Below are positions 32,209 through 45,229 of a DNA stretch of 64,000 bases, piece after piece. Source of the stretch: Gnetum montanum (Eukaryota; Streptophyta; Gnetopsida; Gnetales; Gnetaceae). How positions within the stretch are numbered: position 1 is the stretch's first letter; the number at the start of each line of letters is the position of its first letter. The notes under the pieces are model-generated. The model made no database searches. It was not told the origin of the DNA and saw only the letters and a list, made by a program, of their open reading frames with translations. Both the position numbers and the translations under genes were made by a program. The stretch lies in NCBI GenBank assembly GCA_015680685.1, contig MNCI01029297.1, positions 125,376-189,375 on the forward strand, read 5' to 3'.

Positions 32209-35200
32209 GTTGCATCATTTCTATCTTGAAAATTTTCATTATACATAATTATTTCCAATAGGTTCCTCTTAACTAGGCTTTCATCTCATTTTGGTAGTTT
32301 GAGAAAAAGATAGAAATCCATCATGATCTCTCCATGCCCTAAACATTAGCAGGTTCACATGGCAAGCTCGTGAGGTAATTGAACCCTGACTTGGTCGACT
32401 AGGGATCAACCAAAACTAGCACCATAACATCCTTAGAAGCATCCCTAGATGGGTCCAAGCATTTGGTCCAAACCCTAGACCTAGAGGCTGGGGATGTAAC
32501 GAAGGACCCTCTCGTTGAGACGCCTATGACCATGTCCAAGGGGAAGGTAAAAACATTAAAAATTAGCTCCCTCCTAGACACGTAGATGCATGAAAACATA
32601 GCTAAGATTATGTAAGATAACATTAACATCTTCGCATGGTCATACAATGACATGTTAGGTTTAGATTCGTAGCTGATATAGCACAACATTATCCTAGACC
32701 CGTGCATGAAGGCAGTCAAGCAGAAGGCTTGCAAAGCTAAGCTAGAAATTGCACTAGCTATGAGGGATGAAATCATTAAGCTATACCAAGCTGGTTTCAT
32801 CCACGTAGTTGACTACTTGAAGTGGGTGTCCAACATCATTGTAGTTTCGAAGAAAATGGAAAGAATACGAATCTGTACAGACTTCCGTGACCTGAAAAAG
32901 GCAATGATCTAGGACAATTTTCCACTTCCAAGCATCGATCAGCTCATCAACACCATGGCTAGTCATGCTTTGTTATCCTTCATGGATGATTTCTCTGGAT
33001 ACAACCAAATCTATATTAACCTAGAGCATCAACTAACAACAACCTTCATGACCCCATGGGGTACCTTTTGCTAGACCATAATGCCTTTCAGGCTCAAGAA
33101 TGCTAGAGAAACCTACCAGTAAGCCATGACCTACATTTTCAGCGAGTATATCCTAGAAACACTAAATGACTATGTGGATGATATAGCAATCAAATCTAAG
33201 GAGGTAGTTGATCACCCATGTGATCTAGGGGTAGTCCTTAAGTGCTGTCAAATACATGACTTATGCCTCAATCCTAAGAAGTGCATCTTTGGGGTGAAAA
33301 CCAAACGCATGTTAGGGTTCATGGTATCGGAGGCCAGAATACGGGTGGACCTTGACAAAGTTAAGGCCATCATCAACCTAGCACCTCCCACGAACCTTAA
33401 TGAGTTATGTGGTTTGCAAGGTAGGTTGCAATTCATTCGAAGGTTTATAGCAAGGTTGACTGACAAGTTACACTCCATGCAACATCTTCTAAAGAAGGGC
33501 GTTAACTTCGAATGGACAACCCAATGTCAATAGGCCTTCAACAACCTAAAGAAGAAAATTTTACACCTCCTGACTGTGCATCTGCCTCAAAGGGATAAGC
33601 CTTTCTTCATCTACCTTGCCACCTCCGAGACATCCATTGTGGCACTACTATGTCAGAGACACGATGATGGATCTGAGATACTAGTGTATTATTTGAGCCA
33701 TGCACTAATAGTTCACAAGGTGAAATACAACAAAGCGGAGAGGAATTACCTTGCCTTAGTGTTCGCACTAAAAAAGTGAAGGCACTACCTATTCTGAAGT
33801 ATAACTAACATCATTTTCAAAAGCAACATACTCCGGGCTATCACCAAAAACCTATACGAAAGTAGCTGGATAGCCTGATGGAAAGCAATAACCATGGAGT
33901 TCAATTTACACTATGTAAGTCAATCGTTAATGAAGGGTCAAGCCATAGCAACCCAAATCATAGCCTCACCAGTTAACAACCAGGCAACCATAGACCTTCA
34001 ATTCCCAGATAAGCATGTTGGCAATGTCAACAACATACCATCACATATCAAAGCTACTTTACACTTCGACAACACCTCAACCATGTGAGGAGGTAGCGCA
34101 GCTGCTATCATCAAGTTCCCCTCTAGCGAAATGCACTTGTCTACTTATCATTTCACGTTAACCTACACCAACAATGTGGCAGAGTATGAGGGGTTACTCA
34201 GAGGTCTCTTAGCTTCCCAAGCATTGTGTGTACAACACTTGGAAATTCGTGGATATTCACAACTAGTTGTAAATCAGATCACCAAGGTCTATGCTTACAA
34301 AGCTATGCATCTACAACTCTACTGCAACCTAGCAAAAAGCTTGCTTAAACAATTTACAACCACAGATATGCAACACGTGCCATGCAACGAGAACACCATG
34401 GAAGATCCCTTAGCCACCCTAACACTAAACATTCCATCACATTCATTTGCAAGTTTGCCAGCTTCAATTAACGAATGCACTGAGCCTATCACTTAGGTGG
34501 GACACGTGGCCTCTATCAACACCGCAGACACCCAAGAGTGGTACATCAACATTAAAGCCTACCTCCAACACGGTGAACCCCCAAGCGGACTAACATCTAC
34601 TCTGAGAGATGTAATCCATAAGCGTGCTCCATATTATACGCTCATGGGAAATGATGCCCTGTGTAGGCGTTCCTATGATGGGATATTACTGGCATGTGTG
34701 GGTGGGGAGCAAGCATAGAAGGTAGTTAATGAAGTGCATGAAGGATTGTGTGGTGGACACATAGCACCTAGGGCTATGGTTGTGAAAATCAAAAACCTAG
34801 GGTACTACTAGCCCCACATGGAGCATGATTTCTTGTCAAAATTTAAGACATGTGACACATGCTGGAGATACAAAAATCTCATACATGTAGCACCCACAGA
34901 CCTGCATCCAATGCAAATCACATGGCCTTTCCAATGATGTGGACTAGACCTCATAGGATCCATCATGCCTAAGTCCTCCACAAGGCATAGTTTCATTATC
35001 ACCATCACTGAGTATTTTACTAAGTGGGTGGAGGCTATCCCCCTGAGGAAGACGACGTCTCAGCAAATTTTCCACTTCATCTTGGACAACATCTTAATGA
35101 TATTTGGGCTTCTAATGACTATTGTAACCAACAATGGGCCACATTTTAGTAGTACAGAAACTTGAACCTTCTACAGCAATCTAGGCATCAAGCAATCATT

Positions 35201-35783
35201 CTCCTCCCCTTATTATCCATAGGAGAATGGATAGGCGAAGGCTACAAATAAGTCCATCATCAACTTGCTAAGGTGGATTCTTAGCAACAGCAAGAGGTGG
35301 TGGCATGAAAAAATCCTCTACATTCTATGGGCCTACAGGATGAAATGCAGAACCATGACAAGTAAGATTTCTTACAGCCTTGTTTATGGATCTAAGGTTG
35401 TGTTGCCTCTTGAGTTGTAGGTACCATCACTTTGGATGATCCTATCTAATGTCATGAGCAAGGCCCGGAACAACAAGTCACAGATCGTAGACCTCAACTC
35501 AATAGAGGAGGAGCACATGCAGACACTGAGCCGCATAGAGCACTACCAAAGAAAGTAGTAGCAAAAGCACCATGCAGACCTACATTGACGGCCAGTGTAG
35601 AAGGAAGACCTCATCCTCAAGGCCATCCATGAGCATGTGAGCAAATTCTTAGCCAACCAGGAATGCCCTTACATGGTCACTAAAGCCTTCAATAATGGAG
35701 CCTTCAAGCTAGTAGATATGAATAAAAATGAGTTCACCAACCTGGTAAATCACTCGTACCTCAAGCCATACTAAATCTTAAGC
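32209..35783 (+). pseudogene. pol: pol of element B (5'-truncated element)
   Basis: The segment starts abruptly at the LTR A end with the sequence that precedes pol in A and D. The frame opens at 32298 after TTGGTAG. RT motifs: DNFPLPSIDQLI near 32915, FMTPWGTF near 33045, NDYVDDIAIKS near 33167. A degenerate RNase H (FFIYLATSETSIVALLCQR), a second RNase H (TLHFDNTSTM, NQITKVYAYKAMHL) and integrase ([30 protein letters not shown]) follow. The reading frame stays in one register for over 3 kb; damage is by point stops. It ends in the YYI-stop region with an early TAA at 35772. Confidence 0.88.
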
Positions 35784-35794
35784 ATGGCAGTGTC

Positions 35795-36115
35795 AAGGAT
35801 CATCTGCTACGATGTTAAACTGGCAACAACAATAGGCAATCATCTGCTATGACATAAAACTGGCACAGGCAAGCGAACGTCTACTATGATGTTAAACTAG
35901 CATGGCTATAGCAGCATCCGCTAAGACTTTAAAATAGTGACGATCATCTACTATGATGTAAAATTGGCACAGCTAGTTGGCTATGACTATAAACTGGCAA
36001 GACACATCCTCTATGACACTAAACTGGCATGTATGCTTTGATGGGACCTTAAACTATCACAACAGTCCACTAGGATCCGAACCTAGCACATGGTCTATCA
36101 GGACCTTAAACTAGG
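35795..36115 (+). repeat. Hairpin array after integrase (B)
   Basis: About 10 units with TTAAACTGGC-type tails at the same position as in A, C and D. Unit number and arm sequences differ between copies. Confidence 0.8.
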
Positions 36116-37113
36116 TTTGTGTCACATCCCTAGTGTGCATCTATGTCGAGTACACATTGAACGAGCATGCACAGTGCTGACGTGGGGGTGGGACATTGCA
36201 GCTCCAAAATGTAGTTCACAACACAATGGTGACACAATCTGGAATGTACACAACATCACCACCCTTGGCATTGTGTTGATCCTCTGGAGATGTCGTACGA
36301 CATCACACTAGTTCTTCGGGCCTACCGTTGCCACAACCCATTGCCCTGACGGTAGCTCCTTGGTCAATGCCTATTGCTGGAGTTCCAGCACTATTGTGGC
36401 CCAGCCACAATATTGTTATCCTCTAGCCCCCCGCCAACATATTTAGCTATGTGGTAGCTGATCACATAGCTGAACTGAGAATGCATGCCCTTGGCAGGGA
36501 TTCCAGAGCATTCACACTCATATCGATGCCTCACTCCTTTGAGGCCAATTCCTCCACGTTGTCTGTAGCCAGTAAGACCTTCGCCCTCACCAGCCGAGGG
36601 TACTTCTTACCACAGCAGCAAATGCTATAGTGTCACGAAGTGAGTGCCTCAACTAGCATGGTTACTTCAAAGTGAAAATCCCATGACATGCGTAACATAG
36701 CTCACCACATGGGAAACATCAGTGCAAATTCCATGATGTGTGTAACATAGCTTGCCACATGGGAATCATTTGTAGGCAAGTCAAAACCCTGGACAGATGT
36801 AACACAACTCATCCTAGGAAAGACACTTATCTTACAAGAGGTCATAGGTCAGCAAAAGCAAAGATGAAAATGCGAATGACTCCCTCATGAGCACTCCGAT
36901 GAGGGATTCTACTAAACATCATCTTTGTCCTTCTCATATGCCTTCTTCCTCCCTACTTCACCTTTTCCTCAAATGCAACACTCTCAAGTGTGGCCAAGCG
37001 ACATCTCAACACTCATCGAACGATAATGTTAGCGTTTTTCCTTCCATGGTGTTTCGTATTCTTTGTCAATGTCTATCAAGCCCATTCTCTAGATGGTGAA
37101 AAAGAGGGGCCAA
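36116..37113 (+). other. 3' untranslated region and polypurine tract of element B
   Basis: Counterpart of 29546-30601. The hairpin before the tract is badly decayed here (left arm CTTTGTCAATGTCTA intact, right arm changed). The polypurine tract AAAGAGGGG precedes the LTR at 37114. No gene. Confidence 0.6.
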
Positions 37114-38568
37114 TGAAACACCCTAAAATTTGAAGACATGCTTGCTTCACTAAGCCTTTGCAATTCACACAACAGCGTGGCATTTCTCTAGGAGATGGAT
37201 GGTTTGATTTTCAAACTGTTCAAATTTGGCAAGTTTTCTAAGTCACGAAGTTTGCTACGCTATGCTATGCCTCGCTATGTAGCATAGTAAGCTTCAGAAG
37301 ATGTTTGCAGAATGAAGTGCTACACTACACTATGCAACATAGCGTAGCATAGCAAAAGCTACACGGTCGGTCCCCTCACCTAACTTCAACTCCTTCAACA
37401 ATGTCTCTATTCGTTAGAAAGCGGTAGACCATGTCTACTGCTATGCTACACTGAGCTACATGGCGTAGTGAGGTATAGCAATTCTTCCAAAGTGACAGAA
37501 GGAAACTCAAAGGGCAGGCTCAGAAAGTTCACAAGTTTCGCAGTGCAAAAGGCAAAGTTCAAAGATTGGCAAAGTTTTTGCAACTAAGGTTGATCGCTAC
37601 GCTACACTATGCTACATAGCATAGGATAGCATAGCAAATATGCAACGTACATGTAGAAAAATGTGCAAAAAGATGCTATGCTATGCCAAACATGATATGC
37701 TATGAGGCACAGCAAAGCATAGTGGGTGGTTGTGTGACATCAATGCACTTCACCTAATTGCACCATTGGCACACGTCTCTAGACGTTGATGGCACAAGTA
37801 CGGCATGGTAGGCTCCCAATTACGGCATGGAAGGATCATATTACAATGGTCATGCATGTCTAACATTCATGTAGGCATGTGCAATGTAGACAAGTCAATG
37901 TGAGCCCAAGGCATGTGGCATCCAAACCACCCCTTTTGCATGCCCTTAGCCTTATAAATACCCCAATGTGCAACACTCGAAGGATTGGCCCTTCATGTTC
38001 TTTGGCAAACAAGCAAGTTAGCACTGTAACCTTAAGCATTGTAAGATTTTTGTTTAACATAGTAAATAGTTAGCACCCTCAATTGACATTTTTTCTCTAC
38101 CACCTTGGTAGAACTTTTGCATTGTAAGCCCCTGAGTCTGTGCCTAAGCATATACCCTTTCTACTCTGCACATCTTGGTTACTCTCGAGATCTCTATACT
38201 TTCCAGTGCTATGCAATCGATTGTATCCACTTTAACTGAGAAAATCCATAGCTTCGAAGCAGTGCATTTTTCTAACTATATTTCACTTTTCTATCTATTT
38301 TTCTTTCTTGTTTATCATCGCATTTTACATTGTTTCCTGCATCGTTTATGTTTAAAACATCATTTTAGGCTATAAAATTTACTTTCAAACCACATGTTGC
38401 AAAAGGTTATATAGACACCGACTAAGTCCCTGTCCAATCGACCAGACCATTCAGGGCACCCTGTATCTGTTCCATATAGCACAACCCTCCTACGGATAAG
38501 GGGTTAAGACTATCCACGGTCGATGACCCATCGACAATTTCTAGTTGTCGACATTTTCAGTCGCTACA
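37114..38568 (+). mobile_element. 3' LTR of element B
   Basis: TGAAACACCC start and GTCGCTACA end; 1455 bases. U3 palindromes of the CTACGCTATGC type lie at 37255-37350 and 37595-37710; TATA box at 37953-37960. The end is joined directly to late RT/RNase H sequence of element C. Confidence 0.85.
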
Positions 38569-40499
38569 CAGGCTATCACCAACAACCTATACGAAAGTAG
38601 CCGAATAGCCCGATGAAAAGCAATAACCTCAAAGTTTAATTTACACTATGTAAGTTAATCATCGACGAAGGGTCAAGCCATAGCGACCTAACTCATAGCC
38701 TCACCCGTCAACGACCAAGCAACCATAGACCCCGAATTCCCGGACGAACATGTTAGCAATATCAACATCATCCCATTGCATCTTGAATCCACTTTACACT
38801 TTGACGGTGTCTCAATAGTGCGAGGAGGTAGTGCAACTCCCATCATCATGTTCCCCTCTGGGGAAATGCATCTGTCTACTTATCTTTTTACATTCCCTTG
38901 CACTAACAATGTGGCAAAGTATGAGGCGTTGCTCAGAGGCCTCTTAACTACCCAAGCACTGTGCATACAACACCTAGAAATTTGTGGATATTTACAACTA
39001 GTTGTGAATCAAATCATCGAGGTCTACACCTACAAAGCTACACATCTACAACCCTATTGCAATCTGGCAAAAAGCCTTAAGTAATTTGCAACCACAAATG
39101 TACAACACATGCCATGCAACAAGAACACTGTGGCAGATGCCTTAGCCACCCTAGCACTAAACATTCCATCACATTCATTTGCAAGTCTACCAACTTCGAT
39201 CATCGAATGCACCGAGCCTATCACTCAGATGGGACATGTGGCCTCTATTAGTGCCACAGACACCCAGGAGTGGTATGCTAACAATAAAGACTACCTACAA
39301 CAAAATGAACCCCCAGGCGGACTGACATATGCTTAGAGAGATGCAATCCATAAGTGTGCTCGAAAATATATGCTCATGGGAAATGATGCCCTGTGTCAAG
39401 GTTCATATGACAGGATAATGCTCACATGTGTAGGTGGGGAGCAAGCGCAGAAGGTAGTTAATGAAGTGCATGAAGGACTATGTGGTGGACACATAGCACC
39501 TAGGTCCATGGCTATGAAAATCAGATGCCTAGGGTACTACTAGCCCCACATGGAGTGTGACTACCTATCAAAAGTCAAGACATGTGACACATGCCAAAGA
39601 TACGCAAATCTCATACATGTCTCACCCACGGACCTGCACCCAACACAAATCACATGGCCTTTCCAATGATGGGGACTAGACCTCATAGGGCCCATCACGC
39701 CTAAGTCCTCCACAGGGCATAGTTTCATTATCACTACCACTGAGTATTTAGTAAGTGGGTGGAAGCCATCCCCCTGAGGAAGAAGATGTCTCAACAAATC
39801 TGCCACTTCATCCTGGAAAACATCATAATGAGATTTGGGCTGCCAATGACTATTGTGACTGACAATAGGCCATAGTTCAGTATTACAGAAACCTGAACCT
39901 TCTGCAACAAGCAATCATTCTCCTCCCCATACTACCCATAGGCGAATGGACAGGCAGAGGCTATAAATAAGTCTATCATCAACTTGCTAAGACAAAGGCT
40001 AAGCAATAGCAAGAGGTGGTGGCATGAGTAAATCCTCTACGTTCTATGGGCCTACAAGATAATGTGCAGAACCATGGAAAGTAAGACTCGTTACAGTCTT
40101 GTTTATGGATCTGAAGCTATGTTGCCTCTTGAATTGTAGGTACCATTACTCTAGATGATCCTATCTGACATTGTGAGCAAAGCCCAAAATAATGAGTCAC
40201 GGATCATCAACCTCAACTCAATAGAGGAGGAGCACACACAGAAATTGAGCTGCATAGAGCACTACCAGAGTAAGAAGTAGCAAAAGCACCATGTAGAGCC
40301 ACATCAATGGCTAGTACAGAAGGGAGACCTCATCCTCAAGGCCATCCGTGAGCATGTGAGCAAATTCTCAGCCAACTAGGAAGGCCCTTACATGGTCACT
40401 AAAGCCTTTGGGAATGGAGCCTTCAAGCTAGTAGACATGGACAACAACGAGTTCGCCAACCTGGTGAATCACTCATACCTCAGGTCATACTACATCTGA
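38569..40499 (+). pseudogene. pol: Late RNase H and integrase of element C (5'-truncated)
   Basis: Starts inside the connection after RT (AITNNLYESS) and runs through the second RNase H (TLHFDGVSIVRGGSATPI, NQIIEVYTYKATHLQ, VADALATLALNIP) and integrase ([35 protein letters not shown]) to YYI-stop at 40497-40499. RT proper is absent because element B lies in front of it. Several stops and a short deletion near 39748 and 39905 break the frame. Confidence 0.85.
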
Positions 40500-40509
40500 A
40501 GCATGGTAG

Positions 40510-40870
40510 TAACAAGCACTGTCCACTACAATGTTAAACTAGCAACAATAGGCAACCGTCTAATACGATGTAAAATTGGCATAGGCAAGCGAACATCTAC
40601 TATGATGTTAAACTGGCATGGATATAGTAGCGTCTACTATGATGATAAACTAGCAACAACAACAAGCAACGTCCTCTATGATGTTAAATTTCTGGCAACC
40701 ATCTGTTATGACGTAAAACTAGCATAGCTAGTCCACTATGACTATAGATTAGAACAACACGTCCGCTATGATGTTAAATTGGCATATACGGTCTGCTAGG
40801 ATCTTAAACCAGCATGGTAGTCCACTGGGACCCTAACCTAGAACACAGTCTACCAGGACCTTAAACTGGA
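40510..40870 (+). repeat. Hairpin array after integrase (C)
   Basis: About 10 units with tails such as TTAAACTGGC, in the same place as in A, B and D. Confidence 0.8.
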
Positions 40871-41871
40871 TTCGCATCACATCCTCAGTGTGCATCTACG
40901 CCAAGTACACATCAAACGAGCGTGCACAGTGATAATGTGGGGGTGGGGCGTTGCAGCTCCAGAACATAGTTCATGACACAGTGGGGACATGATCTAGAAC
41001 ATACATGACACTAACACCATTGGCATTGTGCTAACCCTCTAGAGATGTCGTATGACATCGCACTGGTCCTCCGGACCTACCATCGCAACGGCCCATCACC
41101 TTGACGGTAGTTCCTTGGTCAGTGCCTACTATTCGAGTTCTAGTAGTATTGTGGCCTAGCCACAATATTGTTATCCTCCGGCCCCCCTGCCAATGGTATT
41201 TGGCTATGTGGTAGTTGATCCCATAGTTAAATTGAGAACGCATGCCCTTGGCAGGGATTCCAGAGTATTCCCACTCACAGCAATGCATCGCTCCTTCGAG
41301 GCTAGTTCCTCCATGCTGTTTGCATCCAACATGACCTTTGCCATCATTGGCCAAGGGTACATCTGGCCATAGTAGCAAATGCTACAACGTCACGAAGTGA
41401 ATGCCTCAACTAGCCTAGCTACTTCAAAGTGCAACTTCCATGATGTGCATAACACAGCTCACCACATAGGAAGCATCAGTGCAAAGTCCATGACATGTGT
41501 AACACAACTCGCCACATGGAAAGCATCTGTACACAGGTTGAGACCCTACACGGATGTAACACAACTCATCCTAAGAAAGACACTTTTCCTACGGAAGGTC
41601 GAAGGTCAGTGAAAGCAAAGATGAAAATGCAAATGACTCCCTCATGAGCACTCCAACAAGGGACTCTACTAAACCTCATCTTTTTCCTTCTCCTATGCCT
41701 CCTTTCTCCGTACTTCATCTTTTCCCTCCAATGCAACACTCTCAAGCACAACCAAGCAACATCCTAATGCTCACTAAACGAAAATGTTAGCGTTTTGTCT
41801 TCCATGGTGTTTCGTATTCTTTGTCAACATCTATTGAACCCATTCTCTAGATGTCAACAAAGAGGGGCCAA
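40871..41871 (+). other. 3' untranslated region and polypurine tract of element C
   Basis: Non-coding region homologous to 29546-30601. The hairpin before the polypurine tract keeps 13 of 15 pairs (CTTTGTCAACATCTA with TAGATGTCAACAAAG). AAAGAGGGG is followed by the LTR at 41872. Confidence 0.65.
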
Positions 41872-42885
41872 TGAAACACCCCCTAAATTTGAAGACATGC
41901 TTGCTTCACTAGGCCTTTGCAATTCACGCAGTAGCACGGAAGTTCTTTAAGAGATAGATGGTCTAATTTTCAAACTATCCAAATCAACAAGTTTTCTAAG
42001 TCACGAAGTTTGCTAAGCTACACTACTCCTCACTATGTAGTGTAGCAAGCTTCAGAAGATGTTTGTAGAATGAAGTGCTACGCTATTCTACGCAGCATAG
42101 CATAGCATAGCAAAAGCTATACAGTCAGTCCCCTCACCTGACTTCAAGTCCTTCAACAATGTCTCTTTCCATTAGAAAGCGATGGACCATATCTACTGCT
42201 ACACTACGCTGAGCTACATGGCGCAGTGAGGCGTAGCAATTCTGCGGAAGTGACAAAAGGTAACTTAAAGGGCAGGATCAGCAAGTTCATAAGTTTTGTA
42301 GTGCAAAAGGTAGAGTTTTCTGATTGGCAAAGTTTTTGTGACTAAGGCCAGCTGCTATGCTACATAGCATAGCATAGTGTAGAAAATATGCAACACACAT
42401 GTAGCGAAACACGTGACAAGATGCTACTCTACATCGAACATGCTATGCTATGAAGCACAACAAAGCATGGTGGGTGGTTGTGCGACATCAATGTAATTCA
42501 CCTAGTTGCACCGTTGGCACATGTCTCTAGATGTTGAAGGTGCAATTACGGCATGGCAGGCTCGCAATTACAACATGGCAGGCTCATAATCACAATGGTC
42601 ATGTAGGCACGTGCAACATAGACAAGTCAACGTGGGCCCAAGGCACGTGGCATCCAAACCACCCCTTTTGCATGCCCTTAGCCCTATAAATACCCCGATG
42701 AGCAATGCTCAAAGTATTGGTCCCTCATGTGGTTTGGCAAGCAAGCAAGTTAACATTGTAACCTCAAGCATTGTAAGCTTTCTGTTTAACACAATAAATA
42801 GTTAGCACTCCCAGTTAGCCTTTTGTTCTATTCTTTTCTACCACCTTAGTAGAACTTTTGCATTGCTAGCCCCTGAGTCCATGCC
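41872..42885 (+). mobile_element. First part of the 3' LTR of element C
   Basis: TGAAACACCCCC start; it breaks off at ATGCC (42881-42885) where the 5' LTR of element D begins. The missing part resumes at 63781 (GTGCCCAAGCACACAACC), matching the order in LTR B (GTGCCTAAGCATATACCC, near 38140). Confidence 0.85.
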
Positions 42886-44573
42886 TGAAACACCCCAAAA
42901 AATGTGAGGTCATTCTCACTTCACCAGCCATCACAATTCACATAGTGTTACAGCAGTTCTTTAGGAGGAGAACGCTCTGAGTTCAGGCCAGCTGGTTTAG
43001 CAAATTTTCTACTCTGGACATGAATAGGCTCTACGGATCATCCTGCCTATCCATCTAAGTACCTTTCCCGATCGATAGCCTGCTTAGAAATGATGCACGA
43101 AGTTGGTAGCAGCATTCTGGATGCACAAAATAGTTCAGCAAATTTTTTAAGGCACGAAATCTGCTACGCTACGCTACGCCCCACTATGTAGTGTAGTAAG
43201 CTTCAGAAAACATTTGAAAAGTGAAGTGTCACACTACGCTATGCTACGCTCCACTATGTAGCTTAGCAAGCTTCAGAAAACATTTGCAAAGCAAAGTGTC
43301 ACACTATGCTATGCTATGTAGCATAGCATAGCATAGCATAGCAACAACTACATAGCCAATTTCATCGCCCAACTTCAAGTCCTTCAACAATGTCCCTTTT
43401 TGTTAGGAAGCAACGGACCATGTCTACTACTACACTACGCTGAGCTACATGGCACAACAAGGCATAGCAATCCTACGGAAGAGATAGAAGGTAGCTCAAA
43501 GGACAAGGCCAGTAAGGTTGCAAGTTCCATAGTGCAGAAAGCAAGGTTTGCAGATTGGCCAAGTTTTTGTGGCTAAGGCTAGACGCTACGCTATATAGCG
43601 TAGCAAGTATGTAGCATATGTGTAGTGAAATGCAGGACAACATGCTACGCTATGCCAAGCATGCCATGCTACGACACATAGCAAAGCATGCGAGTGGTTG
43701 TGTGACATCAATGCACTTCACCTAACTAGACTATTGGCACACGTCTCCAAATGTTGAAGGCTCAATTATGGCATGCCAGGCCTATAGTTGTAGCTTTGCA
43801 GACTCACAGTCACAATGGTCATGCACATCCAACGATCATACTGGCACGTGCAGCACAAGCAAGTCAATGAAGGCCTAGGGCATGTGGCGTCCAAACCATC
43901 CCTCTTGTGTACCCTTGGTCCTATAAATACCCTGATGAGCAACATTCAAAGGGTTCTAGTTTAGTTCAAATTCTCTGAAAAGTAGTCGACTTTTCCTCTC
44001 TCTAGCACTCAAGTTCTCCTCCTAGCACATTGCAACATCTAGCATTGTAAGATTTCTGTTTGACACTGCAAATAGTTAGCATTCCTAACTGACATTCTAT
44101 TTTTTCCCCTTTCTACAACCTTGGTAGAATTCACACATTGTCAGTGCTTAATTCTGCATCCAAGCGCACAACCTGCTTTTCTCTACACATCCTGGTTACT
44201 CTCGGGATCTCTGTACTCCGTCACATTGTGCAACTGACTGTATCCACCTTGACAGAGTAAACTTGTAGCTTCGGAGCAGTGCATTTTTTGAACTTTATTT
44301 TACTTTGTTTCCTGCTTATTCTCATGTGTTGCATTGTTTTTTACTTTATTTACTTTTCAGCATTACTTTGCATTTTCACCGTCTTTTTCAAGTTATATGT
44401 TGCAAAAGGATATATAGATGCTGATTAAGTTCCTGTATGATCAACAAGATCTTTCAGGGTGCCCCATATCTGTACACACACCCAGCATAGCCCTCCCATG
44501 GGTACGGGGTCAAAACTGTCACGCCTGCCAACCCCTAGGTGTTTTCTAGCCACCGACATTTTCGGTCGCTATA
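42886..44573 (+). mobile_element. 5' LTR of element D
   Basis: TGAAACACCCC start, end TTTTCGGTCGCTATA; 1688 bases. U3 contains two adjacent CTACGCTACGCC-type blocks (43160-43350). TATA box 43922-43929. Confidence 0.85.
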
Positions 44574-44579
44574 GTTTTC

Positions 44580-44597
44580 TGGCACTACAAGGAGGGA
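44580..44597 (+). promoter_or_regulatory. Primer binding site of element D
   Basis: TGGCACTACAAGGAGGGA, six bases after the 5' LTR end. Its position and TGG start fit a tRNA primer site. The tRNA was not identified. Confidence 0.55.
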
Positions 44598-44639
44598 TTT
44601 TTGATGCCTTTTCCATGTGTCATGGTAGTTCTGTGAGCC

Positions 44640-45130
44640 TTCTACACCCTAATACACATAAGCATAAATGTGACACCCTCCCATGGTTGTTTACACTTTG
44701 CGCGGTGCAGATCAGTCGCTTCGACGGTTCCTCGGGAGCCCTACAAAACACAAGGCCTCCAATTGCTAGTTAACTAGCCTATTTACGGTAGTCTTGCATG
44801 CATTCTGTATCCCATTATGCATGATAGACCTCGACCTCCTCGACGATTCCTCCAGAGCCCTATGAGATATAAAACTTTCTTGTTCGCTAGTTAACTTGCC
44901 TGCCTCATGGTCTTACATGCATCTTGTACCCCATCGTGCGTGGTACAGATCAGTCGCTTTGATGATTCCTCGGGGATCTTACAAGACCTAAAGCCTTTGC
45001 CAGTTAGCTAAACCTATCTTATAGTAGTCTTGCATGCACTCTGTACCTCATTGTGCATTACCGTAAATGTGACATCCTTTTGCGATTGTTTACGCTTTGC
45101 GGTTGTTTATGCTTTTGCAGTTATTCCTCA
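44640..45130 (+). repeat. About 119-bp repeats in the 5' leader of D
   Basis: Three to four diverged units contain GATCAGTCGCTTCGAC-like and CCTCGG(G/A)GAGC-like segments, near 44707, 44826 and 44945. They lie between the primer binding site and gag. Confidence 0.6.
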
Positions 45131-45229
45131 CGAAATCAGCAAGACATAAAGCCTTCTCTTTGGTTTCTTTTTGGTCTCTTTGTTCTTTTTGCACTTTTTG
45201 TGCTTTTTTGCAAAACTGCTCAGCTTACA

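Noticed and set aside
32209-32213. Autointegration as the cause of LTR-to-pol junctions
   Set aside because: Possible in principle, but ordinary nested insertion explains both junctions and fits the proven D-in-C insertion.
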